Shown piece by piece: positions 1 through 8,678 of a stretch of 64,000 nt of DNA. Origin of the DNA: Devosia sp. (GTDB lineage Bacteria; Pseudomonadota; Alphaproteobacteria; Rhizobiales; Devosiaceae); contig JADJPS010000017.1 of assembly GCA_016713105.1 (NCBI GenBank), positions 62,001-126,000 of the forward strand, read 5' to 3'. Below the pieces are notes generated by a model that ran no database searches, was not told the origin of the DNA, and worked only from the letters and a program-made list of their open reading frames with translations. Position 1 is the stretch's first letter; the number at the start of each line of letters is the position of its first letter. Position numbers and translations under genes: made by a program.

Positions 1-755
1 CCGGCGTCGGCGATGTCGAGCTGCCGATCTTCGCCTCGGTGGCCGAGGGCAAGGCGAAAACCGGGGCCACCGCCTCGGTGATCTACGTGCCGCCCGCCGG
101 CGCCGCCGGCGCCATCCTCGAGGCGATCGAGGCCGGCATCGAGCTGATCGTCGCGATCACCGAGGGCGTGCCGGTGCTGGACATGGTCAAGGTCAAGGCG
201 GCGCTCGACAAGTCGCAGTCGCGCCTGATCGGGCCGAACTGCCCGGGCGTGGTGACGGCGGGCGAATGCAAGATCGGCATCATGCCCGGTAACATCTTCT
301 CGCGCGGCTCGGTCGGCATTGTTTCGCGCTCCGGCACGCTTACCTATGAGGCGGTGTTCCAGACCACCAATGCCGGGCTCGGCCAGACCACCGCGGTGGG
401 CATCGGCGGCGATCCGGTCAAGGGCACCGAGTTCATCGACGTGCTGGAGATGTTCCTCAAGGACGACGCGACCAGATCGATCATCATGATCGGCGAGATC
501 GGCGGCTCGGCCGAGGAGGACGCGGCGCAGTTCCTCATCGACGAGGCGCGGCGCGGCCGCAGCAAGCCGATGGCCGGCTTCATCGCCGGGCTGACCGCAC
601 CGGCGGGTCGCACCATGGGCCACGCTGGTGCCGTAATTTCGGGGGGTAAGGGCGGCGCCGGCGACAAGATCGCCGCCATGGAGGCGGCCGGCATCAGGAT
701 GTCGCGTTCCCCGGCCAGGATCGGCCAGACCCTCGCCGACGTCCTCAAGGGCTGA
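1..755 (+). CDS. sucD: Succinyl-CoA ligase (ADP-forming) alpha subunit, 5' end outside window
   Basis: SucD binds CoA and carries the phosphohistidine in the TCA step succinyl-CoA + ADP + Pi = succinate + CoA + ATP; the partner beta subunit SucC should lie just upstream, outside the window. The frame is open from base 3 (reading GVGDVELPIFAS before the first internal GTG), so the start is missing; about 250 of the usual 290 residues are present. GPNCPGV and the C-terminal phosphohistidine loop GHAGAVISGGKGGAGDK are intact. The stop lies about 150 bases before sucA, in the sucCD-sucAB order common in Rhizobiales. The identification is secure. Confidence 0.96.
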   Translation, partial: GVGDVELPIFASVAEGKAKTGATASVIYVPPAGAAGAILEAIEAGIELIVAITEGVPVLDMVKVKAALDKSQSRLIGPNCPGVVTAGECKIGIMPGNIFSRGSVGIVSRSGTLTYEAVFQTTNAGLGQTTAVGIGGDPVKGTEFIDVLEMFLKDDATRSIIMIGEIGGSAEEDAAQFLIDEARRGRSKPMAGFIAGLTAPAGRTMGHAGAVISGGKGGAGDKIAAMEAAGIRMSRSPARIGQTLADVLKG

Positions 756-779
756 GCGGGGCCTCGACTCGACGAAGAA

Positions 780-800
780 GCGCGGGCCCATTGCCCGCGC
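780..800 (+). terminator. Hairpin between sucD and sucA
   Basis: A perfect 8-bp inverted repeat (GCGCGGGC and GCCCGCGC around a 5-base loop) sits between sucD and sucA. It is followed only by CTTAACG, not a real T-run, so it could be a weak terminator, a processing site or an mRNA-stabilising hairpin separating the sucCD and sucAB transcripts. The pairing is seen; the function is inferred. Confidence 0.4.
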
Positions 801-907
801 CTTAACGTCAAACAAATATTGTGCGGGCAGATTTCAGCCCGTATGCAGCCGGCCCGGCACAGCAGATCCGGGCATTTGAGAAGGATGGCGGGGCGACGAG
901 CCTCGCA

Positions 908-3900
908 ATGCTCGACATGACCCGTCACGAAAAGAACGAACAGTTCCTGCTCTCGTCCTTCCTTTACGGCGGCAACGCCGACTACATCGAAGGACTTTAC
1001 GCCCGCTACAAGGCCGATCCGGGTTCGATCGATCCGACCTGGGCGGGTTACTTCAGCCGTCTCGAGGACAGCCCCGAACAGGTCGGCAGCAATGCCGCCG
1101 GCCCGAGCTGGCAGCGCCGCGACTGGCCGCAGCCGGCCAATGGCGAACTGGTCTCGGCCCTCGATGGCGACTGGGGCGAGATCCAGGTTAAGGTGCACAA
1201 GGCGCTCGCCGACAAGGCCAGGGTCGAGGCCGCGCCGGCGCCGACCCCGGTCGACGTGCTGCAGGCGACGCGCGACTCGATCCGCGCCATCATGATGATC
1301 CGCGCCTACCGCATGCGCGGGCACCTGCACGCCGATCTCGATCCGCTGAAGCTCAAGCAGGACGATCCGGCGCCCGAACTCGATCCGCAGAGCTACGGCT
1401 TCACCGAGGCGGACTACAACCGCAGGATCTTCATCGACCACGTGCTCGGGCTCGACTACGCCACCATCCCGGAGATGCTGGCGATCCTCAGGCGCACCTA
1501 CTGCTCGACGGTGGGCGTCGAGTTCATGCACATCTCCGATCCGGAAGCCAAGCAATGGATCCAGGAGCGCATCGAGGGGCCGGACAAGTCGATCAGCTTC
1601 ACCCCGCAGGGCAAGAAGGCGATCCTCAACAAGCTGGTCGAGTCCGAGGGCTTCGAGAAGTTCCTCGACGTCAAGTTCACCGGCACCAAGCGCTTCGGGC
1701 TCGATGGCGGCGAGGCGCTGATCCCGGCGCTCGAGCAGATCATCAAGCGCGGCGGGGCGCTGGGGGTGAAGGACATCGTGCTCGGCATGGCGCATCGCGG
1801 CCGGCTCAACGTGTTGACCCAGGTGCTGGCCAAGCCGCACCGGGCGCTGTTCCACGAGTTCAAGGGCGGCGCCTTCTACCCCGAGGAGGTCGAGGGCTCG
1901 GGCGACGTCAAGTATCACCTCGGGGCGTCGGCGGACCGCGAGTTCGACGGCCACGCCGTGCACCTCAGCCTCACCGCCAATCCCAGCCACCTCGAGATCG
2001 TCGATCCGGTGGTGCTGGGCAAGGCCCGCGCCAAGCAGGACCAGCGCTCGGCGGTGGACGGCCGGTTCATCCCCGACACGCGCCAGACCGACCGCTCGGT
2101 GGCGCTGCCGCTCTTGATCCACGGCGACGCCGCCTTTGCCGGCCAGGGCGTGGTGGCCGAGTGCCTGGGGCTCTCCGGCCTCCGGGGGCATCGCACCGGC
2201 GGCTCGATCCACTTCGTCATCAACAACCAGATCGGCTTCACCACGGCGCCGATGTACTCGCGGTCCTCGCCCTACCCGACCGATGTCGCCAAGATGATCG
2301 AGGCGCCGGTGTTCCACGTCAACGGCGACGATCCCGAGGCCGTGGTCTACGCCACCAAGATCGCGGTCGAATACCGGCAGCGCTTCGGCCGCCCGGTGGT
2401 GATCGACATGTTCTGCTACCGCCGCTTCGGCCACAACGAAGGCGACGAGCCGAGCTTCACCCAGCCGCTGATGTACTCCAGGATCCGCAGCCACGAGACG
2501 ACGCTGGACATCTACTCCAAGCGCCTCGTCGGCGAGGGCCTGCTGACGACCGACGACGTCGAGAAGATGAAGTCGGACTGGCGGGCGCATCTCGAGGCGG
2601 AATTCGAGGCGGGGCAGGATTTCCGCCCCAACAAGACCGACTGGCTCGACGGCCAGTGGAAGGACATGAAGAAGGCCGACGCCGAGGGGCCGCGGCGCGG
2701 CGAGACCGGCGTCGAGATCGGCGAACTGGCGCGCATCGGGCAGCAGCTCGCCCGCGTGCCGGCGGACTTCAACGTCCACAAGACGGTCAAGCGCTTCATG
2801 GACAACCGCCTCGCCGCGATCGAGGCGGGCGAGGGCATCGACTGGGCCACCGGCGAGGCACTGGCCTTCGGCACGCTGCTCGAGGACGGTCACTCGGTGC
2901 GGCTGTCCGGCCAGGACTGCGAGCGCGGGACCTTCAGCCAGCGCCACTCGGTGCTGAACGACCAGGAGCGGGACGGCGTCACCTACACCCCGCTCAACAA
3001 CATCTCGCCGACCCAGGCGCGCTACGAGGTCATCAACTCGATGCTCTCGGAAGAAGCGGTGCTCGGCTTCGAGTACGGCTATTCGCTGGCCGAACCGAAC
3101 ACGCTGACGCTGTGGGAAGCGCAGTTCGGCGATTTCGCCAACGGCGCGCAGGTGGTGGTCGACCAGTTCATCTCGTCGGGCGAGCGCAAGTGGTTCCGCA
3201 TGAGCGGACTGGTGATGCTGCTGCCGCACGGCTACGAGGGGCAGGGGCCGGAGCATTCCTCGGCCAGGCTGGAGCGCTACCTGCAGCTGTGCGCCGAGGA
3301 CAACATGCAGGTCGCCAACTGCACGACGCCGGCCAACTACTTCCACATCCTGCGCCGGCAGATGAAGCGCGACTTCCGCAAGCCGCTGGTGCTGATGACG
3401 CCCAAGTCGCTGCTCAGGCACAAGAAGGCGATGTCGGCCCTGGTCGAGATGGGGCCGCAGTCGACCTTCCACCGGCTGCTGTGGGACGACGCCGAGGCCC
3501 CCGGCGTCGCCAAGACGACGATCAAGCTCGTGCCCGACAACCAGATCCGGCGCGTCGTGCTGTGCACCGGCAAGGTCTACTACGACCTGCTCGAGGATCG
3601 CGAGAAGCGCGGCATCAACGACGTCTACCTGCTGCGCCTCGAACAGCTCTATCCGTTCCCGGCCAAGGCCTTGCTCGACGAACTCAACCGGTTCAAGAAT
3701 GCCGAGGTGGTGTGGTGCCAGGAAGAGCCCAAGAACATGGGAGCCTGGGCGTTCGTGCAGCCCTATATCGACTGGGTGCTCGAGCAGATGGGACGGCCCG
3801 GCGAGCGGCCGCGCTATGTCGGTCGCGCCGCTTCGGCGGCGACGGCGACCGGCCTGATGCGGACGCACCTGCAGCAGCTGGCGGCGTTCCTCGAGGAAGC

Positions 3901-3916
3901 GCTCGTCAAGCAATGA
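908..3916 (+). CDS. sucA: 2-oxoglutarate dehydrogenase E1 component
   Basis: The E1 component is the thiamine-diphosphate enzyme that decarboxylates 2-oxoglutarate and transfers the succinyl group to the lipoyl arm of SucB. About 1002 residues, family-typical. The N-terminus has the E2-binding stretch NEQFLLSSFLYGGNADYIE. The ThDP region has GDAAFAGQG and HVNGDDPEAV, and the pyrimidine-domain part has GYEGQGPEHSSARLER. The frame is open upstream to a GTG at 821, but homologues begin near MxRxExNEQF, so ATG 908 or ATG 917 is the likely start; neither has a strong ribosome site. sucB follows 49 bases downstream and both are probably co-transcribed. Confidence 0.96.
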   Translation: MLDMTRHEKNEQFLLSSFLYGGNADYIEGLYARYKADPGSIDPTWAGYFSRLEDSPEQVGSNAAGPSWQRRDWPQPANGELVSALDGDWGEIQVKVHKALADKARVEAAPAPTPVDVLQATRDSIRAIMMIRAYRMRGHLHADLDPLKLKQDDPAPELDPQSYGFTEADYNRRIFIDHVLGLDYATIPEMLAILRRTYCSTVGVEFMHISDPEAKQWIQERIEGPDKSISFTPQGKKAILNKLVESEGFEKFLDVKFTGTKRFGLDGGEALIPALEQIIKRGGALGVKDIVLGMAHRGRLNVLTQVLAKPHRALFHEFKGGAFYPEEVEGSGDVKYHLGASADREFDGHAVHLSLTANPSHLEIVDPVVLGKARAKQDQRSAVDGRFIPDTRQTDRSVALPLLIHGDAAFAGQGVVAECLGLSGLRGHRTGGSIHFVINNQIGFTTAPMYSRSSPYPTDVAKMIEAPVFHVNGDDPEAVVYATKIAVEYRQRFGRPVVIDMFCYRRFGHNEGDEPSFTQPLMYSRIRSHETTLDIYSKRLVGEGLLTTDDVEKMKSDWRAHLEAEFEAGQDFRPNKTDWLDGQWKDMKKADAEGPRRGETGVEIGELARIGQQLARVPADFNVHKTVKRFMDNRLAAIEAGEGIDWATGEALAFGTLLEDGHSVRLSGQDCERGTFSQRHSVLNDQERDGVTYTPLNNISPTQARYEVINSMLSEEAVLGFEYGYSLAEPNTLTLWEAQFGDFANGAQVVVDQFISSGERKWFRMSGLVMLLPHGYEGQGPEHSSARLERYLQLCAEDNMQVANCTTPANYFHILRRQMKRDFRKPLVLMTPKSLLRHKKAMSALVEMGPQSTFHRLLWDDAEAPGVAKTTIKLVPDNQIRRVVLCTGKVYYDLLEDREKRGINDVYLLRLEQLYPFPAKALLDELNRFKNAEVVWCQEEPKNMGAWAFVQPYIDWVLEQMGRPGERPRYVGRAASAATATGLMRTHLQQLAAFLEEALVKQ

Positions 3917-3965
3917 TCGCGACGTACGGCCAGGACCAAAAGCGGCAAGTTGAAGGACCAAGACA

Positions 3966-5373
3966 ATGGCGACTGAGATCCGGGTGCCCACGCTGGGCGA
4001 GAGCGTCACCGAGGCGACGATCGGCCAGTGGTTCAAGAAGGTGGGCGACGCCGTCGCTGCCGACGAACCGGTGGTGGAACTCGAGACCGACAAGGTGACG
4101 ATCGAGGTGCCGGCCCCGGCGGCGGGCGTGCTCGAATCGATCGCCGCCAATCCGGGCGATACCGTCAATGTCGGGGCGCTGATCGGCGCCATCGGGATGG
4201 CGGGGTCGGTTGTCGCGGCCGCTCCGGCGCCGAAGCCGGTCGAGGCGCCGCAGCCGGCGGCCGCCGTCGCCGAGCCGGCCGTCAAGGCCCCGGTCAACGG
4301 CAGCACCGTGCCGCCCGCCCCCTCGGCGCAAAAGCTGATGGCCGAGAACGGCCTCGCGGCGGCCGACCTCAGCGGTTCGGGCAGGCGCGGCCAGGTGCTC
4401 AAGGAAGACGTTCTCGCGGCCCTTTCGCGTCCGGCTGCGCCGGCCATGCCGACGGCGATGACGGGTTCGGCGGCCGCCATCCCGATGCCGCGCCGACCGG
4501 GCCCAGGCCTCGGGCCCGAGGCCGCGCCGGTTGTCGCCGCTGCGCCATGCCGTGGCGCCGCAAGGCCGGGCCGCCCGGCCCGGCTCCGCCCGGCCCCGGC
4601 CGCGCTGCCCCGGCCGGCCTGCCGCCCCGGCCGCTGCCCGCCGCCCGCGGCCACCGGTCGCCGCCGCCGACGAGGCGCGCGAGGAGCGGGTGAAGATGAC
4701 CCGGCTGCGCCAGACCATCGCGCGCCGGCTCAAGGATGCGCAGAACGCGGCGGCCATGCTCACCACCTTCAACGAGGTGGACATGCAGCCGGTGATGGAT
4801 CTGAGGAACAGCTACAAGGAGCTGTTCGAGAAAAAGCACGGCGTGAAGCTCGGCTTCATGGGCTTTTTCACCAAGGCGGTGACGCACGCGCTCAGGGAGA
4901 TCCCGGCGGTCAATGCCGAGATCAACGGCGACGAGATCATCTACAAGAACTACGCCCATATCGGCGTCGCCGTCGGCACCGACAAGGGCCTCGTGGTGCC
5001 GGTGGTCCGCGATGCCGACCAGCTCTCGATCGCCGGGATCGAGAAGGACATCGCCCGGCTGGGTCGGCTCGCCCGCGACAGCGCGCTGTCGATGGCCGAC
5101 ATGCAGGGCGGCACCTTCACCATCTCGAACGGCGGCGTCTACGGCTCGCTGATGAGTACCCCGATCCTCAACGCGCCGCAGTCGGGGATCCTGGGCATGC
5201 ACAAGATCCAGGAGCGGCCGGTGGTGGTCGGCGGCCAGATCGTCATCCGGCCGATGATGTATCTGGCGCTGAGCTACGACCACCGCATCGTCGACGGCAA
5301 GGAGGCGGTGACCTTCCTCGTGCGCGTCAAGGAGAGCCTCGAGGCGCCGGAGCGGCTGGTGCTCGATCTCTGA
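3966..5373 (+). pseudogene. sucB: Dihydrolipoyl succinyltransferase (E2), frameshifted in the linker as written
   Basis: The E2 core of 2-oxoglutarate dehydrogenase is encoded here in two frames. From ATG 3966 the frame reads the lipoyl domain (lipoyl-lysine K43 in ETDKVTIE) and the E3-binding domain (SAQKLMAENGLAAADLSGSG). It then passes into an arginine/proline-rich out-of-frame stretch. The catalytic domain resumes one base over, from about 4600 (AAADEAREERVKMTRLRQTI) to the active-site HRIVDG and the family-typical end ERLVLDL at 5373. The shift lies between roughly 4545 and 4610 in an extremely GC-rich linker. Removing one base would give about 468 residues, a normal length. Because both halves are otherwise perfectly conserved and the enzyme is central, a base-call error is more likely than a dead gene. 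Confidence 0.9.
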
Positions 5374-5398
5374 TCGGGGACGCCTCGACAAGTGTTCA

Positions 5399-5423
5399 AG
5401 GGCTCGCCTCGGCGGGCCCTTTG
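5399..5423 (+). terminator. Rho-independent terminator after sucB
   Basis: AGGGCTCGCC and GGCGGGCCCT pair around a 2-base centre with one G-T wobble, followed by TTTGCTTTCC. It begins 26 bases after the sucB stop and lies in the gap to a convergent gene. Confidence 0.7.
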
Positions 5424-5477
5424 CTTTCCTCAGGGCCTGCGGTCGCGCGATGCCGACCTGCGGGGAGGCGTTTGGCG

Positions 5478-6086
5478 TCAGGCGGTCGGGATCGGCCGCC
5501 CGAGCCGGAAGCCGCCATAGACCATCAGCCACAGCATGGGCGGATAGACGATGAGGCGCTCCACCCCGCCATGCCCGATCGGCCCGAAGAACAGTGGATT
5601 GCCGGCATCGCCGATGGCCATCAGGACGACGTGGACGAGGCCGACGGTGGCCAGCACTAGGCCGGTCCAGCGCAGCGCGGCAAGATCGGTGCGCATCGCC
5701 TGGCCGATGACCTCGAGGTTGAAGAAGACGAAGGCGAGGAGCGCAAAGATGCCGTGCCAGCCGCCGGTCGAGAGCGGCATGAGGCCCGCCCCGATGGCGC
5801 CGATCGAGGCGATGCCGCAGATGCCGAACAGCAGCCTGCCGCGCTCGAGGCGATAGGCGTAGTAGGCACCGAACAGGTTCAATAGGCCCACCAGCAGCAG
5901 CGCGGCATTGAACAGCAGCGCGGTCTCGGCGATGACGCCGAGATCGCTGATCGCGCCACCCGCGAGGTCGTAGCCCGGCGCGGCCGAGGCCGCGAGTGTG
6001 ATGACGGTGACAAATTGCGCGGCGAGCAGGAAGAACGCCAGTCCGGCCCAGTCAGTCGGCCGTAACATTTGGCGGATGCCGGGCAT
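5478..6086 (-). CDS. DUF998-family membrane protein
   Basis: A 202-residue integral membrane protein of the DUF998 type, with about six hydrophobic segments. The first spans roughly residues 12-34, and GGAISDLGV and GLMPLSTGGWHG are the loop motifs that suggested the family. ATG 6086 was chosen over an upstream in-frame ATG at 6131 because GGGAGG lies six bases before it and the first membrane segment then starts at a normal distance. The molecular role of the family is not established. It converges on sucB with a terminator between. Confidence 0.75.
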   Translation of the reverse strand: MPGIRQMLRPTDWAGLAFFLLAAQFVTVITLAASAAPGYDLAGGAISDLGVIAETALLFNAALLLVGLLNLFGAYYAYRLERGRLLFGICGIASIGAIGAGLMPLSTGGWHGIFALLAFVFFNLEVIGQAMRTDLAALRWTGLVLATVGLVHVVLMAIGDAGNPLFFGPIGHGGVERLIVYPPMLWLMVYGGFRLGRPIPTA

Positions 6087-6251
6087 CGCGGTCCTCCCTG
6101 TTGGCCCGGTAACCTGTAGAGGGGGGGGCACCGGGACCGGTTGATGCAGGTCAAGCCAGAGCCCTCAATGCGGGTCGGCGGCGAGGCATCGGTGCTTGAT
6201 CTCTTGGCTCCGATGCGGTCACATCGTGGCAAAGAGGGAAGGGAACCGCCG

Positions 6252-6731
6252 ATGGCCTGCCGCCCGGCCCGCCGACTGGCGGCTTCACTGTTGTTGCTCC
6301 TCGCCGGGCTGGCGCCCGTTCCGGGCCAGGAGGCGATACCGGCCAGCGCCGAGGATGGGCTGCGCGTCCACGTGGCGTTCCGCAGCTTCGAGCGGCTCGG
6401 CGAGCGGTGCGGCATCGAAACGGGCGATGTCGCGGGCCACGCCGATGCGAGCTTCGAATGGGTCGCCCGTAACGACTACGCCCGCCATCTCGCCGATGTG
6501 GTGCTGGACTATCATGCGGTGGTGCCGGAGGCGGCCGATATCGATGCCGCCGCGGAGGCCGAGTTCGCCGCCACGCTTGCCGGGACGACCTCGACGCTGG
6601 CCGAACTCTGTGCCTTCTTCCTGGGTGGCGTCTATGACGGCCGCTTCGATCTCACCGAACTGGATGCGCCGCTCTGGGACCGGCTGCTTGCATCCGACAG
6701 GATGATCACCGAGGCGCGGCGCGCACCATGA
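6252..6731 (+). CDS. Secreted protein of unknown function
   Basis: I do not recognise the family. The 159-residue product starts with a signal peptide (Arg-rich n-region, hydrophobic LAASLLLLLAGLAPVPG, probable cleavage near residue 25). The mature part is acidic, with a single cysteine early (ERCGIE) and another in ELCAFF, which could form one disulfide. ATG 6252 is preceded by GAGGGAAGGGA; a longer frame from 6141 would bury the signal peptide. The stop overlaps the ATG at 6728 of the following SDR frame, which suggests co-transcription. Confidence 0.6.
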   Translation: MACRPARRLAASLLLLLAGLAPVPGQEAIPASAEDGLRVHVAFRSFERLGERCGIETGDVAGHADASFEWVARNDYARHLADVVLDYHAVVPEAADIDAAAEAEFAATLAGTTSTLAELCAFFLGGVYDGRFDLTELDAPLWDRLLASDRMITEARRAP

Positions 6732-6751
6732 GCGGACAGGCGGAGACACAG

Positions 6752-7507
6752 ATGACCAGGGTACTGGTGGTGACCGGCGGCAGCCGGGGGATCGGGGCGG
6801 CGACGGCGCGACTGGCGGCCGGGGCCGGCTATGGCGTGATCGTCAACTACAATGGCAGCGTCGCGGCGGCCGAACAGGTCTGCCACGACATCCATGCGGC
6901 CGGCGGTACGGCGGTGGCGGTGCGCGGCGACGTGAGTTCACCCGACGATATCGAGCACATCTTCCGGGCCGCAGACCGGATGGGCCGGCTCGCCGGGCTG
7001 GTCAACAATGCCGGGATCATCGCCACGGCGCGGCGGGTCGACGAGATGGACGCCGGGACGGTCGCCAAGGTGCTGGCGGTGAACCTCACCGGCTCGATCC
7101 TGTGCGCCGGAGCAGCGATCCGGCGGATGTCGACGCGGCATGGCGGCAAGGGCGGCGCGATCGTCAACCTCAGCTCGGCGGCGGCCAAGCTCGGCGCTCC
7201 GGGCGCCTCGGTCGACTATGCGGCGAGCAAGGGCGCCATCGACACCTTCACGGTGGGCCTCGCACTCGAGGTGGCGGGCGAGGGCATCCGGGTCAACGGG
7301 GTGCGCCCGGGGATCATCGATACCGAGTTCCATGCGCTGGGCGGCGATCCCGGCCGGGTGGCGCGGATCGCGCCGGGCCTGCCGATGGGCCGGGCCGGGA
7401 CCGCCGAGGAGGTGGCCGAGGCGATCCTGTGGCTGCTGTCGGACGCCGCCTCCTATGTCACCGGGACGACGCTGGCGGTAACCGGCGGCCGGGCAGTCGT
7501 TCCCTGA
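6752..7507 (+). CDS. Short-chain dehydrogenase/reductase (SDR)
   Basis: A classical SDR of about 251 residues that binds NAD(P) and oxidises or reduces an unknown alcohol/carbonyl substrate. Visible motifs: cofactor loop TGGSRGIG at the extreme N-terminus, NNAG in the middle, a catalytic serine in NLSSAAAK, YAASK active site, and VRPGIIDTEF after it. Start choice: ATG 6752 has GGAG six bases upstream and gives the usual short N-terminus; ATG 6728, overlapping the previous stop by four bases, is the alternative. Substrate cannot be read from the sequence. Confidence 0.85.
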   Translation: MTRVLVVTGGSRGIGAATARLAAGAGYGVIVNYNGSVAAAEQVCHDIHAAGGTAVAVRGDVSSPDDIEHIFRAADRMGRLAGLVNNAGIIATARRVDEMDAGTVAKVLAVNLTGSILCAGAAIRRMSTRHGGKGGAIVNLSSAAAKLGAPGASVDYAASKGAIDTFTVGLALEVAGEGIRVNGVRPGIIDTEFHALGGDPGRVARIAPGLPMGRAGTAEEVAEAILWLLSDAASYVTGTTLAVTGGRAVVP

Positions 7508-7594
7508 TCCATCGGACGCGCCGGCCAGCCGGCGACCCAAAGGAACCTTGCACCGGCGGCGTCTCTGGATGGTGAGTGACGGGGAAAACGGACG

Positions 7595-8083
7595 ATGATG
7601 AAGGTTCTGCTTGCCGGTCTTGCGCTCTGGGCCGGCATGTCGCCGGCGCTGGCGCTCGAGTGCCCGCTGGCGCATGCGATCTATGGACAGCCCGAAGGCC
7701 CCTGGGAGATGCGCTTCCAGCCGCTGCCGCAGACGGCGGCGGCCAACCAGATCCTCGCCTTCTCGGTCAGCGTGCCGGAGGACGCGGCCCGCCTCGAGGG
7801 CGGGGTCTACATCCCCAACGGCTTCGGCAGCGCCCTCGGCTCGATCGGGCTCGACTGCGCCGACGATTTCGACACCGACTGCAGGTTCTGGGAGGGGACG
7901 GTCTATGCGCTGGTCGGTGACGGCATCGCCGAGCTGCCGCACGAGCCGGACCAGATGGCGCCGCGCCAGATCCTGCTGCCGCAGTTCGCGGTCGGCGTGT
8001 GGTATTCGACGCTGCGCGAAGCGGGCTTCACCGAAACCGGGACGCTGCTCGACGTGTTCACGCTCGCCGCCTGCGCGAAATAG
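7595..8083 (+). CDS. Secreted cysteine-containing protein, unknown
   Basis: The 162-residue product has a clear signal peptide (hydrophobic VLLAGLALWAGM, cleavage probably after SPALA). The mature chain of about 140 residues has four cysteines (LECPL, LDCADD, TDCRFW, AACAK), enough for two disulfides, consistent with a periplasmic location. I see no catalytic motif and do not recognise a family. Paired ATGs at 7595 and 7598 are both possible starts. Confidence 0.55.
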   Translation: MMKVLLAGLALWAGMSPALALECPLAHAIYGQPEGPWEMRFQPLPQTAAANQILAFSVSVPEDAARLEGGVYIPNGFGSALGSIGLDCADDFDTDCRFWEGTVYALVGDGIAELPHEPDQMAPRQILLPQFAVGVWYSTLREAGFTETGTLLDVFTLAACAK

Positions 8084-8141
8084 CTGAACCGGCGCACGTC
8101 CGGCGCCGTTCCTGCACCGAACCCTGCAAGGATAGCCCGGC

Positions 8142-8531
8142 ATGACCCTCGAACTCACGCTCCTCGTCTGGAGCACCGCGCTCTTCGGCCTCTATATCGG
8201 AGTGCAGTCGACCCTCTACCGGATGCAGCACGGGGTGGTCTTCGCGGCCACCGGGCGCGACCACGAGCCACCCCCGAACCCGCTCAGCGCACGGTCTGAG
8301 AAGGCGCTGCGCAACCTCATCGAGACCTATCCGGTGTTCGTCGTGCTGGTGGTGGCGAGCGTGCTCGCCGACCGGTCGGACGCGCTGACGCAATGGGGCG
8401 CGCTGACCTATTTCGTGGCGCGCATCGCCTACCTGCCGCTCTATCTGGCGGGCGTGAAATACCTGCGCAGCCTCGTCTGGTCGGTGAGCGCGCTGGGGCT
8501 GGTGCTGCTGTTCATCGGGGTGGCGTTCTAG
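8142..8531 (+). CDS. MAPEG-family integral membrane protein
   Basis: A 129-residue protein with four predicted membrane segments. The segment ARSEKALRNLIETYPVF between the first two helices is typical of the MAPEG family (membrane-associated eicosanoid/glutathione metabolism proteins). Bacterial members are trimeric membrane proteins, some with glutathione transferase activity, but substrates are mostly unknown. ATG 8142 is preceded by AAGGATAG. Family assignment is fairly sure, function is not. Confidence 0.78.
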   Translation: MTLELTLLVWSTALFGLYIGVQSTLYRMQHGVVFAATGRDHEPPPNPLSARSEKALRNLIETYPVFVVLVVASVLADRSDALTQWGALTYFVARIAYLPLYLAGVKYLRSLVWSVSALGLVLLFIGVAF

Positions 8532-8678
8532 GGCCGCGGTGGCAATTCATGCGCGATTCGCATGGCTTCCGGCCGGCTGGGGGTTTCATCTGAAGGCGAG
8601 GTGGTTTAACCCGTTTTACGGCCCTTATCGGCAGTGCGGGCGCCCGCGCGGGCGCGATCCAAGCCCCTCGGAGAGAAC

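Noticed and set aside
344..4654. A 1436-codon open frame on the minus strand opposite sucD-sucA-sucB
   Set aside because: It is antisense to conserved TCA genes, rich in Arg/Gly/Ala with no family resemblance. High GC at third positions suppresses stops in this frame.
3966..5660. Reading sucB as one 564-residue protein in the first frame
   Set aside because: After about residue 195 the sequence is arginine-rich and unlike any E2, while the true catalytic domain is in the neighbouring frame.
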